Notes: generated by a model from the sequence alone, not told the origin. 64,000 nucleotides of DNA from Erinaceus europaeus (GCF_950295315.1 NC_080171.1:28650682-28714681), one strand, 5' to 3'; counted from the stretch's first letter, positions 1 to 23,053 are shown. Translations and numbers: made by a program.

Positions 1-200
1 TGGATAGGACAGAGAGAAATGGAGAGAGGAGGGGAAGACAGAGAGGGGGAGAGAAAGATAGACACCTGCAGACCTGCTTCACTGCCTGTGAAGTGACTCC
101 CCTGCAGGTGGGGAGCCAGGGGCTTGAACCAGGATCCTTAGGCCGGTTCTTGCACTTTGAGCCACGTGTGCTTAACCCACTGCGCCACCACCCAACTCCC
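1..200 (-). mobile_element. SINE A, cut by window edge
   Basis: Reverse complement of the family A body, ending in the complement of GGGAGTTGGGTGGTGGCGCA at 181-200. Confidence 0.9.
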
Positions 201-1502
201 CTCTTTCCACTTTAAAACCTCTCCCATGGAGGGGTATTGAACATAGAAGGCTAAATCTCATGTTTCTCAGGCATGAACCCCAGCCAGCTGTACCTGTGAG
301 ACCATGCCAGGGGGGCCAGCCCCAGCAGGTTATTAGGGTATCTTGGAGGAGGAGGGGCACTGGCGAAGAATGAAGAATGAGAGATGAGTGAGTTGATGCT
401 GAATAAAGCTCAAGCAGACATCTTTGTCATACTTAAGCAAAACTTTATTTTTATAGTCTCATAAGGCTTAGATCATTAAAACAAAAATCACCAAGGCTTT
501 GATTATTAAAACAAAAATCACCAAGGATTTGGTCACTAATATAAAAATCACCAAGACTTTGATTAAAACAAAACTCACCAAGTAAGAACAGCACAGGTAG
601 GGAACACTTCCTGCTTTGTGGAACATTCACAGTTTCTATTTCTTTTGTTATTCCTGTACCTGTGTGCTAGGCAGATGTCCTAGTGATTAAGATTCATATT
701 CTACCTGTATGTTTATGCCATCCTCTTGCCCCTATGCATTAGAAGCCAATGGTTCATAGAAAGTTTCAGCTTATTATGTTTCTAGGGGCCTTAAACAAAT
801 TGAGCAGCCCACTTTTCAAATCTGTTCCACTGTTTGATCAAGGAGTTTTGTTTTGGTCCTTACTGAGAAGGCATCAAGGTGGTGCTGACCTGGCCAGCCT
901 CTCCGTAAAGTTAAGCTCTCTAGCTGGAACCCATCTTCTGTGTGTGCTCACTCTGTGACCTAGGTTCTCGTGTACTATTCCTGCATAAGGAAGTGGGAGC
1001 GTAGTGGTGGGTGGTAGATTAAAAGGCCCATTGTATCTAGGCAGGTGCCATAACTTTCCACTTATTAATTATGCTATGTAAGGTGGCCCCTCCACTGCGG
1101 GAGCTAACAATCTTTCTTTATATTTTAGGGGCAATCCTAAAGGAAATGGTGTAGATAAAGGGGAAAACAATTCTTCCTCTTGGAGTCTCCTGAAAAATTT
1201 TGCATTACTGATATTGCTTATTCCATTATGATCTTACAAAGTGCTGTGCAGGTTTTGTCATTACTTTTGTTATTCGTCAGGCTCTGATCCTGGCCATAGC
1301 TAAATATTATTAAGACCACACAGAGCTTAATCTAAGCCCTATACATGGCAAAATGCAAGATGGTTTCAATTTGGCCTGGAGAGTCCAGCCGGGCTGAACT
1401 TCCTGCAAAGCTGGTATCATGTCAAGCAGCTCACATGGCGGCGCCTGTGCCAAGACCACATGAAACTCATTCAGGCTTAGCACAGGCCAAAGATCCGGTG
1501 AC
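201..1502. other. MAN1B1 upstream intron, no exon recognised
   Basis: I looked for the membrane-anchor and first stem exons of MAN1B1 and found none. The stretch holds a short tandem repeat (471-582) and otherwise unassigned sequence, possibly an old LTR-type repeat. Confidence 0.5.
471..582. repeat. 30-bp tandem repeat, about 3.7 copies
   Basis: Units begin at 471, 501, 531 and 561 and share the core AAAAATCACCAAGGCTTT with a few substitutions; the last unit is partial. Confidence 0.85.
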
Positions 1503-2078
1503 CCAAGCCATATAGTGTCTTGGGTATCTGGTCAATGTCTGTGGTATGAGCTTGTGTTCACAGTCACATGGACACAGAACACAGACCTGAATTCACAGTG
1601 ACTCCTCAGAGACTCAGGAGTGCTGAACCCTGCAGGTGCACATACACACTCTTCAGAGGACTGCTAAGAACTCTCTCTCTCTCTCTCCCCTGAGGATTAT
1701 TGACAGTACCAACAAGTGCTCTACTCTATTCAGGCTGACCATGTCTGGCCTTACCCTTCTGCCCTTCTGCCCTCCCCACTCCATATTCTCTGGAGCTCCC
1801 TCCATGGGGTCTATGAGGCTCTGTCCTTGGCTAGCTGACCTTAGTGCTAGTGACTCTTGGTGACATTCCAGGGGCTCCATCTGCTTAGTCAGGACCAGAG
1901 TTGGTGCAGAAGGAACACCCTGCCCAGCCTGCATGTTGAAGGGGAATAGTTCTGTCCTCTGGGGTCAGTGCACCCAGCAGCCCTCAGGCCCCGGAGGCTG
2001 GGTCTGCTGGAGGGTCTGGGGAAAGAGCATCTCATAGGCAGCTGGAGAATGTTCAGGGGTGACTCTTGTTTTGACTAG

Positions 2079-13896
<11,818 letters not shown>

Positions 13897-14554
13897 GGTG
13901 GTACCCAGCCTTGTGGGCACTACCTACAATCTGACCCATACTGTTATCAGGCACCTACCGCAGAAGCCTGTGCCAGGCAGAACCATCCCCCTTGACTTTG
14001 GCCATGTGGTGTTTACCCAGCTGGCTGGACATGCTCCAGGCCAGCTCCTGACAGAAGCCAGTGGGTCCATCCTGACATGTTCGGGGAAACCCAGGGCCCC
14101 TTCCTACCTGGGGTGGTATTAGGATGGCATTAGGAGCAGGAGAGATGGAATCAGCAACCATATGACTGTGTGGTTTCATCCACTGGAGAAGCCTTTCTGA
14201 GAACCTCAAAATCACAACGTACATTCCTAAAGCCCAATCATCCCCACAAGGATGATGCTGTGACTCTGGGCCTCTTACCTTCTCTAGGTCACTTGGGGCT
14301 CCAGAGCCCATGCTGTCTTAGAGTTGAGCCAAGGGGAGAGCTGGCCTACAAGCTTGACCTCAGGATCTCAGAGCCTGTGGCTATGTCCTTATCCTTGGAG
14401 GGAGGCATCTGTGACCCCATGGGGACCTGGGCTCCTGGCAGACGGAAGTGTTTACACATTGGACTCAGGGATCCTCCCATGGCTCTGCCAGGCTGGGAGG
14501 GGCTGTGGACAAGTGCTTCCTGCTCCCAGCCTTCCAACAGAATGATCTAGTTGG

Positions 14555-14565
14555 AATAAAATAAA
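14555..14565 (+). terminator. MAN1B1 polyadenylation signals
   Basis: Two overlapping AATAAA hexamers (14555-14560 and 14560-14565) lie 660 bases after the MAN1B1 stop and are followed by a GT-rich tract suitable as a downstream element. The 3' UTR would be about 0.7 kb. No other + strand AATAAA was noticed between the stop codon and this point. Confidence 0.8.
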
Positions 14566-14592
14566 TCTGTTCTATTGTGAATCTGCCTTTGG

Positions 14593-14594
<2 letters not shown>

Positions 14595-14626
<32 letters not shown>
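14595..14626. repeat. GT microsatellite
   Basis: About 16 GT units directly after the MAN1B1 polyadenylation signals. Confidence 0.9.
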
Positions 14627-14628
<2 letters not shown>

Positions 14629-14648
14629 GTAGAAGTGTTCAGAGTTGC

Positions 14649-14654
14649 TTTATT
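14649..14654 (-). terminator. Possible DPP7 polyadenylation signal
   Basis: TTTATT on the + strand reads AATAAA on the DPP7 strand, about 1.17 kb past the DPP7 stop. It is the nearest canonical hexamer I noticed. If used, the DPP7 and MAN1B1 transcripts would end within about 100 bases of each other. A nearer non-canonical signal cannot be excluded. Confidence 0.4.
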
Positions 14655-15825
14655 GAATCTTGGTCATAGGGGGTTGGGCCTCACATCTCTCCAATGTCTC
14701 ACACAGGTGAAAGCCCTTAAAAGCATGGCCAGTCCTGGGGCCAGTGCCCACACTGTGGTACTAGGTAGTTTGGTAGAGGGAGACCAAGCTGTATGCCCAT
14801 CCTCATGGCAGCCATGGGCATAGGGCACCTGGTGGGCTCGTCACACCCAAGTTGCTACCTCCTCTCTGTGTGGACCATTGATTCCCCCTGAGCAGTGATC
14901 CCTGGGTGGTTTTTCAGAGAAGAGGCAGCTTGGCTGTGGCTGAGACTCCTTGCCCCAGGACTATGGTGAAGCCTTGCACCTGTACTCAGTGTGAGAAGCC
15001 TGCCACACTATCTTCTAGATTTGCTACTTTGCTCAAGCCAGGGCCTCACCTGCTGCTGGAGACACCTCTGCAGAGGTCCCAGCTCCTCCTGAGTAGTAGG
15101 GCCTGCTTCTGGGACAGGCTCTCTGCTTGTCCAGGACGGCCCTGTCCTCCCACCATCAGCCACCTGGCTCTGCCTCCTAGGCCTCACATGTGGCATGCAA
15201 GGGGGCTGTGGGCAAGTCCCTGGGTGCCACATCCCAGCCCTTATGCTAATGACTTTGCCCTGCAGAGCCCTTCAGAGCTGCCTGGTGTGACCTCCCCATG
15301 TCTTCCAGCAGCTTTTATGGCAGGTTCAGCCACTGAGCATATCCTTGAGATACGCCACCAGGTGCAGGCCTGGCCCCATGCAGAGGGATGGAGAGGAATA
15401 GCAGGCTGGAGCCAGGGACCCTCCCCAGGGCTCCCCAGAGAACATTTGGGTCAGGGGCATTGATCACACAGAAGGAGAAGGTAGGTGAGGTACATTCCAT
15501 TCCTGGGTGTCACAGCTACCATGCACACAGCCAGGTCTCCCCCATACCCTGTCACCCTAAAAATAACAAACAGCAGAGCTTAATTTTTTGTTGTATTGAG
15601 TGTGTGGCTGACTTCACAGGCATGCAGCGTGCTCACTACCTTAGCACCCTCCTGTGTACACACTCACTGTCCTGGCATGGCCAGGCCATACACCACTGTC
15701 AGCTGCCTTGAGCTCCGGGCTCTGGAAGGGCAGCTGTGACCCACACCCCAGGATCTGCCTTGCCCCCACATGTCCCAGCTCAGGAGCACCTCAGCTTCCG
15801 AGTCCCTAGTACTTGGCCACTGTGG
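14655..15825. other. Space between convergent MAN1B1 and DPP7
   Basis: No repeat and no recognisable coding exon. It may be largely DPP7 3' UTR if the signal at 14649-14654 is used. Confidence 0.5.
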
Positions 15826-18380
15826 CTACTGCTGCGCAGCCTTCACCCACTCTCGGATGAGGGCAGCCTCCAGCTTGCGGGCCTCCTGCACGGACACAGG
15901 ATCTTCTGGGTGGGATGCTCTGAAAAGCAGACACAGGATAGCACCCAGCTGGGCAAGGAAGCCCTCAGATTCCCCCCTTACCTCATTTCCCCAGAGCTGG
16001 ACTGCACCTGAGGTCCAGATGATGTGCTCCGCCCCGGATGGTGATGGCCACGATTGATGCACTCAAGCTGCTGTGGATCTGTCATGGGGAGACACAAGTT
16101 GTTTGGAGTGTGTGGTAGCTAGCCAGCACCCCAACCTGCGTGGCCATGTGTCCTGACATAGGGGTGCAGCCACAGTGGGGACAGTGCTGCCCACAATACT
16201 CACCCCACCCCCGGCCCAGGGGTCCAAGTCTCCATTGGAGAAGATGATGTTGCTGGCCATTTTGAGGTCTAAAAGAGACAGCGTGTGGTCAAGACCCAGG
16301 TCTGGGAGACATGGGCGGTGCCCTGGGAGTTGGGGAACAAAAAACAGGGTCTTTCTGTAGGGCATTAAGTCTTACCACCCCCCCAGAAGTTGGTCCGCAG
16401 CCAGTCAGGCCGGGGCCACACGCCCCAGGTGTCCAGGCAGTAATGCTGCCTCTGGGCCTCAGTAAACCAGAGCTCCGGGAAGAGGTCACTATCGTTGTTA
16501 CTGGAGAACGTCAAGTTGATTTCAGTGCAGGCCTGCAAGATGCCCACACTGATCAGGTTCTGGGCTCACAGACACCCAGCAACCCTGCCCCAGCACCACA
16601 TACCTGGTAGTCCCAGGCCTTGGCATTGGAACCAGAGCCACAGCCTGTGGGGTCAGCACAGGCCTGGTACTGCAGGTAGATGTCATAGCAGGACTGCAAG
16701 CCTGAGGAGTTGTACACCAGCCCTGGGAGCCCAAAGATATATAGCACCCTCAGACCACCCACCTACACCCTGGGGTACCCCTGCTTATGTGTCTCAGTGT
16801 CCCCAGCTCCCTCCTCTGATGGGTAGGCAATCTGTCTCCCACCCTCACCCTGCCCCCCCACACACACACCCTTTTACAGACTCACCCACTAATGCTCGGA
16901 GTCCCTGAATTCTTTCTGTCTCACTCAGCAGCAGCTGGCAGCCGACCTTGACAGGGTTGGCAGGCAGGTGCCCCAGGAAGTCAGTGGGGTATGGGTAATC
17001 CATCATGGCCAGCACGGTGAAGGCGTTGCGGGCAAAGCCAAAAAGCTGGATCAGATCTTCCAGGCTTGAGAGTAATTGGCAGGTGCCAAAGGACTGACTG
17101 ACCCTGCGGTGTGCTGTGGAGGCCGTGCCAGGTCTTTGGAGGCTGCTGGCAGAGGCAGGGGCAGGGGGTGGGGGACAAGGAGGGCAGCTTTCTCACCTCC
17201 CTGCAGGAATAGGTCCTTGATCTGCTGGAATGCTTCCCGCACACCCTGGGCACACTGGTTACTCTGGGCCTCAAAGTCCTGTGGGCAGGAAAAGGGTTAT
17301 GTGCAGCTGCAGCAACTGCACCAAGGCTACCCTGCCTGCCCTCACTCACCGCGGAAACATCATGGAAGAACTGGTAGGAGTCACCCAGGCCTGCCACCGA
17401 GAGGACGGGCGCACTGGCCGCCAGTGCCCCAGCCACGAGATGGGGATACTTCATTCTCATGTAGGCGCTAAGCATCCCTCCATAGCTGGGCAAGGAAGCA
17501 GGAGGAAACTGAGTCTCTCCACCTGGTGCCAGACACAAGGCTGGCCTGCACCCCCCACACCCTACCTTCAATTCTCTCGAGAAAGAACCCACACCAATTC
17601 TGGGGACCAGAAGGAGGAAGGAAGTGCCCAAGATCCTACCTTCCGCCAAAGGCAATGGCGGGAATGTGCTGGGCCCCCAGCTTCTGCCTCAGGGCCTGCA
17701 GCAGCTCCGCAAAATCGGCCAGCGCCTGCTCTATGGTCAACAGCTCAGTGTGCCCACGCTGCGTGGACAGCTTGCCAAATGGGAGCGACTTTCCATAGTA
17801 ACGCTGTGGAGGACAGGAGGCTGGTGCGCTCAGCCCATAGACCCAGTCCTGCCCCTGCCCTTGTTCCCTCTCCCCTCCCACCACACAGCCCCAGGGGACC
17901 CACATGTTCAGCAAAGACAACCAGGGCCTCCTGTTGTGCCGCCAGCTCCAGGATGAAGCCTGAGTTGTTGGCAAAGGACCACACGTCACCCTCATTGCCT
18001 GTGTAGAAGAATATGGGCCCCTCGCCCGGCTTCCAGAACTTCTCTGAGAAGGCAGGTAGTGGGGGGGTCAGATGTGGTGCCGGGCCTCAGAGGTCTTGAC
18101 ACCTTCCACCCCACCCCCACCCCCAGCAGCCTCACCTGACACCAGGAACCTCTGGAGGAAGGTCTTGTTGCCAAACCGCTCAAAGTTGAAGTGGTCCAGA
18201 AGCTGCTCAAAATAGGTCTCCCGAAAATCCGGGTCCAGGATTCTGTGGGCTGGAGGGCACGGATGTTCAGAGGGATGGTGGGGGGGATGAGGGGAAGGAC
18301 CCACAGATCCTCCACTCACCCCTGACCTCCAGTCCACACAGCCCCAACACTAGCAGCGGTAGGACCCAGGGGAGAGCCAT
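15826..18380 (-). CDS. DPP7: DPP7, dipeptidyl peptidase 2 (DPP-II, quiescent cell proline dipeptidase), complete
   Basis: Serine peptidase of family S28 that removes N-terminal dipeptides after Pro or Ala at acidic pH in lysosomes and related vesicles. Coding exons, in transcript order: 18380-18320, 18249-18136, 18043-17904, 17803-17640, 17485-17350, 17278-17197, 17113-16886, 16722-16604, 16532-16376, 16268-16204, 16078-16008 and 15919-15826. All introns are GT-AG and phases agree, giving 476 residues (human 492). The start at 18380 has a good Kozak context and begins a hydrophobic signal peptide ([19 protein letters not shown]). The catalytic triad is intact: Ser160 in GGSYGG, split over an intron, Asp416 in [10 protein letters not shown] and His441 in GGAHHLDL. 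The C terminus ends at EWVKAAQQ, about a dozen residues shorter than human. Exon 17113-16886 uses the acceptor that aligns residue for residue with human ([13 protein letters not shown]). It converges with MAN1B1, as in human. Confidence 0.97.
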
Positions 18381-18427
18381 GGCAGCCCGGGGCTGTGGGC
18401 GCATGGCTCCTCTGTCAGCTGGTGACA

Positions 18428-18472
18428 GTCACGTGATCTGGGTCATGTGACTGCTAAGATCCCTCACGTGAT
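18428..18472. promoter_or_regulatory. Three CLEAR-like E-boxes upstream of DPP7
   Basis: GTCACGTGAT (18428-18437), GTCATGTGAC (18442-18451) and CTCACGTGAT (18463-18472) lie 48-92 bases before the DPP7 start codon. The palindromic GTCACGTGAC core is the CLEAR element bound by TFEB/TFE3/MITF in lysosomal gene promoters, and DPP7 is a lysosomal enzyme. Binding is inferred from sequence and gene function only. Confidence 0.7.
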
Positions 18473-18480
18473 AGCCTGCA

Positions 18481-19259
18481 GGGCTGTGAACAAAGCAGCC
18501 TCAATTTCCACTTCCACTTCTTCCTGAAGGTTCCTGGCACTGTGTTATCCATGGAGATGGTTGCCGTGGGAACACAGCAGGCAGGCTAAGGGCTGGGGGG
18601 CCCAATTGGGACAGTGGGGGTGGCTTGCACCTTTTGTCCTACTAAAGAAGCCCAGGGACTGCAGGAAACTCCCTGGGGAGGCTCTGCCACACCTGTTAAG
18701 AAGTGACAACTGTTTGGATCTTCCCAACTTCCCTCCTGTCTAACAAGTTCTGGGATCTAGAGGGAGGGTTCCCACAGAGAGTCAACTCTGTGAGAAAGAA
18801 AAATCAGCAGGTCCAAGTAAGGAGGCAGATGGGGGAGTCTGACCCAGGCAGGAGCTTGGAGTTTCCCCTGCTGGGCTGGGCAAATTAAAAAGTGGCTGCT
18901 TGAAAGACAGGGAGGAATAGGGAAGGGGTGGGGAGGGCTCTACTGGGAAGACAGAGCAAGTCCTCTTCCCACTCCCTCCCCATCCAGAATGGCAGCCACT
19001 GTCTCCACAGCTGTGCCAGGACCTCTGCAGCATAGGAAAGAAGTCCTGAGACTGTCCCTGGCACCTGAGACCGGGGTCCTGGGTGTTGGCTCCAGTCTGG
19101 AAGCCCCAGACCTTAGACCAGGTGGGGATGAGGGGCTGGCCACTTGGGTGGGCTCTTTGCCCTCCCCCACACACCATGTCACTGTGGCAACTGTCATGGT
19201 GATAATGGCCATACTCACATCATATCACCCATGGGTGTGGCTACCTCTGGTCACCCAGT
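18481..19259. other. DPP7 upstream region, no gene recognised
   Basis: Unique-looking, moderately GC-rich sequence between the E-box cluster and the minisatellite. No SINE, exon or clear CpG island seen. Confidence 0.5.
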
Positions 19260-19990
19260 GCCACACCACAGTCATCCCAGAGTCCCTGTCCTGTCCCCAT
19301 CCCCACGTCCCTGTCTCTTGTGTCCCTCTCCCTATGTCGTGTCCCCCATGTTCCCCAGTCCCCGTTAAAGTGTCCCTGTCAACTTGTGCCCGCCCTTGTG
19401 GTCCCTGTGGCCCCTGTGGTCCTTGTGGCCCCTGTGGTCCTTGTGGTCCCTGTGTCCCTGTGACTTCATCTGTATATCCCTGTGTGTCCATTCCTGTGTT
19501 TCCCTCTGTCCCTGTCCCTGTGTGTCCACCCCTCTGTCCTCGTCCCTGTCTTCCTGTATCCCCCTGTGCCTCTGTTCCTGTCCCTGTGTGTCCACCCCTG
19601 TGCCCTCGTCCTTGTCTCCCTGTGTCCCCTTGTGCCTCAGTCCCTGTCCCAGTGTGTCCACCCCTATGTGCCCGCCCCTGTCTCCCTGTGTCCCCATGTA
19701 CCTCTGTCCCTGTTCCTGTGTGTCCACCTGTATGTCCACCTGTGTGTCCACCTGTATGTCCACCTCTGTGTCCGCCTCTGTGTCCCCGTCCCTGTCTCCC
19801 CGTGTCCCCATGTACTACTGTCCCTGTATGCCCACCCCTGTGTCCTCGCCCCTGTCTCCCCGTGTCCCCATGTTCTAATCCCTGTGTGCCTATGTACCCA
19901 TCCTCATATTACTATGTTCCCAAGTTCCCCTGTCCCCGTGTCCCCGTGTCTCTGTTCCTGTGTCCCCGAGCCCGTGTCCAAGGCTGCCTG
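19260..19990. repeat. C/T-rich minisatellite upstream of DPP7
   Basis: Built from variants of TGTCCCTGT and TGTCCACC. 19398-19460 has 9/18-bp units (GGTCCTTGTGGCCCCTGT). From 19522 to about 19720 a roughly 66-bp unit beginning TGTGTCCACCCC recurs at 19522, 19587 and 19653. 19718-19790 has 12-bp units (GTCCACCTGTAT). The strong strand bias leaves all three + frames almost free of stops. Confidence 0.9.
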
Positions 19991-20690
19991 TCTCGTGTTG
20001 AATAGTGCTGCCCTTGTAGGGTGGGACCAGGAAAGGGCACAAGGACTTGCAGTGCCCCTTCCCTAAGCTGTCCTTCCATCCTGTCCCCTATCCTGTCTGT
20101 CAGCTTTGGCGCCTGATCCCAAGCCTGCCACCATAGACCTGCCACATCCCTTCCAAGGCCCCCAGGCAGCACTTCCATGCCTGGGGGGTGGACTCCAGGA
20201 AGGCCCAGGAGGTGCATTCTGTGGCCCTCTGCCACTGTCCTGCTGTACTGGATGGCCTTGAACATCTGGGTATGTCTGGGGATTCTGAGCCCCCACAACT
20301 GCTGGGGCCAGTAACTATGGGGGTACCTCTATGGTACACAAATTTAGGGGACCAGCCCAGACCCTTGACACCACCTGGTCCATCACTCTTGCCTCTCAGA
20401 CCTCAAAGCTGTAGCCATGGGGGTGGGGTGGGAGTGGGGTGTCCCCAGGCTGGGACCAGTGCCCCTGGGCTCTACTTGAGCTGCATGTTTGCTGAGCGGT
20501 ACCCTTTGCTCCATTTCTGGGTAACTGACTTGACGTCCACTCACAGTGCTGTGCTGCTGGCATCATCCTCTAGTTCCGAGATGATACTACCTGCCCACAG
20601 ACATGCGGCACCCATCAATCACCCACCCCCACCGTTGTCACTATCTCCCCCTTGTCTGTGAGCTCCCGTCAGAGAATACTTCCTTCTTTT
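19991..20690. other. Unassigned intergenic sequence
   Basis: No gene, SINE or L1 recognised between the minisatellite and the RPLP2 pseudogene. Confidence 0.5.
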
Positions 20691-20694
20691 TTTC

Positions 20695-20890
20695 TTTATT
20701 TGCAGAGGAGCGGGGCTCTAATCGAACAGGCCGAATCCCATGTTGTTGTCCAACTCTTCAGACTCGTCCTTCTTCTCGTCCTTCTCCTCGGCTGCAGCAC
20801 GAGCTTTGGATCCCTAGGCGGCAGAAATGGCCACAGCCCCACTGGTGGGGACACTGGCCAGCTTGCCAATACCCATAGCATCAGAGGACA
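20695..20890 (-). pseudogene. RPLP2 (ribosomal protein P2) processed pseudogene, 5' truncated
   Basis: On the - strand the segment reads GIGKLASVPTSGAVAISAA, a stop, then AAAEEKDEKKDESEELDNN and MGFGLFD with a stop at 20718-20720, followed by AATAAAG (20694-20700) and an A-rich tail. These are the C-terminal half and acidic tail of acidic ribosomal protein P2. It lacks introns, has an in-frame stop in the Ala-rich linker and loses homology beyond about 20890, so it is a dead retrocopy. Confidence 0.85.
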
Positions 20891-21310
20891 GTGATCAGGA
20901 GCAGGTGGCCAGCCACAGGTCGGGCTCAGGTGACCACCAGGACCCCAGGGAAGCACAGGCTTGGCACCCAGGCAGTAGGGAACTGGGCAGAGCTCTTCCT
21001 GCCCAGCACAGGGGAGGCTTGTTTACAAAGCTGGGTGTCTGCGGCAGGGAGCAGCATGGGCCACAGAGACCCTCGCTGGTTGGTGGGACTTCCAGGGTGC
21101 TCTGGTCCACAAGCCAACCCCGGAGGCCATGGCCGGCCAGTAGGAATTAGGATGGTCCCAGAAAATATCTCCTTTGCCAACCCATCTGCCTCTTTAGCAT
21201 GATCAAATAATAATAATAATAGTAATAGCAAAAGGAAAGTGAACTTTCCTTTTAAAGCTAGCTAGTGTTCTTTTGTGGGTCTAGAGTGGATTCTGTGACG
21301 TCAGTGGGCT
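20891..21310. other. Unassigned intergenic sequence
   Basis: Contains a short AAT repeat (about 21207-21230) and a palindromic CRE-like TGACGTCA at 21296-21303; no gene recognised. Confidence 0.45.
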
Positions 21311-21395
21311 TTTGGGTTGATTCCACCTGTGGGTTGTTTTGAAATTGTGCTGTTGTGAACATGGCCCAGCAAGAATGTTTCAGATCCTACTTTTT

Positions 21396-21701
21396 CTTTC
21401 TTTCTTTTTAAAAAAAATTTTTTTTATTTTATTTATTTTCCTTTTTGTTGCCCTTAATGTCTTTTTATTGTTGTTGTTATTGATGTCATCGTTGTTAGAT
21501 AGGACAGAGAGAAATGGAGAGAGGAGGGGAAGACAGAGAGGGGGAGATAAAGATAGACACCTGCAGACCTGTTTCACCACTTGTGAAGCGACTCCCCTGC
21601 AGGTGGGGAGCCGGGGGCTCGAACCAGGATCCTTATGCCAGTACTTGCGCTTGGCGTCATGTGTGCTCTTAACCTGCTGCGCTACTGCCCAACTCCCGAG
21701 C
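21396..21701 (-). mobile_element. SINE A with 11-bp TSD
   Basis: TSD TCCTACTTTTT at 21385-21395 and 21702-21712. Confidence 0.9.
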
Positions 21702-21728
21702 TCCTACTTTTTGTTTTGTTTTTATTTT

Positions 21729-22020
21729 CTTTATTTAAAAATTTTTTTTAGATATTTATTTATTTTCCCCTTTGTTGCCTTTGTTGTACTTATTAGTGCT
21801 GTTGTTATTGATGTTGTTGTTGGATAGGACAGAAAGAAATGGAGAGAGGAGGGGAAGATAGTGAGGGGGAGAGAAAAAGAGACACCTGCAGACCTGCTTC
21901 ACCGCCTGTGAAGCGACTCCCTTGCAGGTGGGGAGCCGGGGGATGGAATCAGGATCCTGACTACGTTCCTTGGGCTTTGTGCCAAGTGCGCTTAACCCAC
22001 TGAGCTACCGCCCGACTCCC
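21729..22020 (-). mobile_element. SINE A with 13-bp TSD
   Basis: TSD TTGTTTTTATTTT at 21716-21728 and 22021-22033; a second insertion a few bases from the previous one. Confidence 0.92.
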
Positions 22021-22033
22021 TTGTTTTTATTTT

Positions 22034-22329
22034 TGCTGAAAGAATTATTGCTGGGGCTCTGTGCCTGCAGGATTTCACTGCATGAGAGTCTCTTTGCATA
22101 ACTATTATCCTATCTATCCCCCCACTCTTTTCTTTTTTTCAGAGGGAGGGGCAAAAACAGAGGGAGAAAGTGGAGAGAGAGGGAAAGAGCAGAGAGACAC
22201 ACACAGAGAGGCCATAGCACTACTCCACTACTTGTGAATCTTTCCAAGTCCCCAAGCATGAACCCAAGTCCCCAAGCATGGTAATGTGTGCATTCTGCCA
22301 CTCTGCCAGTGAGCTGTATTTCAGTCCCA
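22034..22329 (-). mobile_element. SINE D fragment plus SINE B, old
   Basis: 22036-22125 shows D motifs (GAGAGTCTCTTTGCATAACT); 22126-22329 is a diverged B with an internal duplicated AAGTCCCCAAGCATG. Confidence 0.65.
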
Positions 22330-22499
22330 AGTTCCTACCTTTGATTCTTTGTTTTATAGAGTGGAATTGCTGAATGATATGGGAATTCCATGTTTGATAT
22401 TTTTTTTAACTTCCAAATATTCACAGTGGCTACCTCATCCTGCACTCCACCAGTATGGCACAGGTTTCTCTGCATCCTCAGCAATGACTGTTATTTTCT

Positions 22500-22638
22500 T
22501 TTTTAAATTTATTCTTGAGAAAGATAGGAGAAAGAGAAGGAACCAGGCATCACACTGGTACATGTGCTGCTGGGGATTGAACTGGGGACCTCATGCTTGA
22601 GAGTCCAATGCTTTATCCACTGCACCACCTCCCGGACC
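22500..22638 (-). mobile_element. SINE C with 13-bp TSD
   Basis: TSD ACTGTTATTTTCT at 22487-22499 and 22639-22651. Confidence 0.92.
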
Positions 22639-22795
22639 ACTGTTATTTTCTCTCTGATGCTAGTCATCCTAACGATTGTGATGTGGTAGTACAGAGTGGT
22701 TGTGATTTCCAACTATCTGGTGATTAATGACATCAAGTACAATTTTATGTGCTTATAGGACATTTATAACTCTTTGGAGAAATGTCTATTGAGGT

Positions 22796-22880
22796 TGGGG
22801 AGGTGGCGCAGTGGTAGAGCTCAGGACTTGTGAGAGGTGCTGGCTTTGAACACTGCTATTACCAGTAGCCAGATAAGTGT
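22796..22880 (+). mobile_element. tRNA-like SINE fragment
   Basis: GGGGAGGTGGCGCAGTGGTA start resembles a tRNA-type SINE head, but the remainder is unlike A to D. Confidence 0.4.
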
Positions 22881-22978
22881 CTGTCTGAAACATTTGCCAA
22901 TTTGTGAATGTCCCCAAGTAAGCACCAATGTTCTCATCTCTGGAGCTTTAAGCTCCGCCTGCAGTTGTAGCCACATTC

Positions 22979-22982
<4 letters not shown>

Positions 22983-23022
<40 letters not shown>
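22983..23022. repeat. GT microsatellite
   Basis: About 20 uninterrupted GT units. Confidence 0.95.
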
Positions 23023-23025
<3 letters not shown>

Positions 23026-23053
23026 AGCACATAATATATAATAAACTTACTTT

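Larger units (their letters stand above)
21311..22795 (-). mobile_element. Old L1 ORF2 3' region broken by SINEs
   Basis: Pieces at 21311-21395, 22330-22499 and 22652-22795 match the antisense of the L1 ORF2 end (GGGTTGATTCCACCTGTGGG, GAGTGGAATTGCTGAATGAT, GGAGAAATGTCTATTGAGGT). Two A, one D/B and one C SINE interrupt it. Confidence 0.7.

Noticed and set aside
471..582. Regular repeats resembling a CRISPR array
   Set aside because: Units are contiguous with no spacers, in vertebrate intron DNA.
1971..2058. Candidate extra MAN1B1 stem exon before 2079
   Set aside because: The frame looked weakly stem-like, but the only donor (GT at 2059) would leave a 20-base intron and the wrong phase.
17230..18006. 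258-codon + strand frame over DPP7
   Set aside because: Antisense shadow of GC-rich DPP7 exons.
18989..20005. 338-codon + strand frame rich in Cys and Pro, like a keratin-associated protein
   Set aside because: It is the translation of the C/T-rich minisatellite; the other two frames are equally open and there is no conserved start region.
21296..21303. CRE palindrome TGACGTCA as a promoter element
   Set aside because: An isolated 8-mer without a CpG-rich context or nearby exon; left as a note only.
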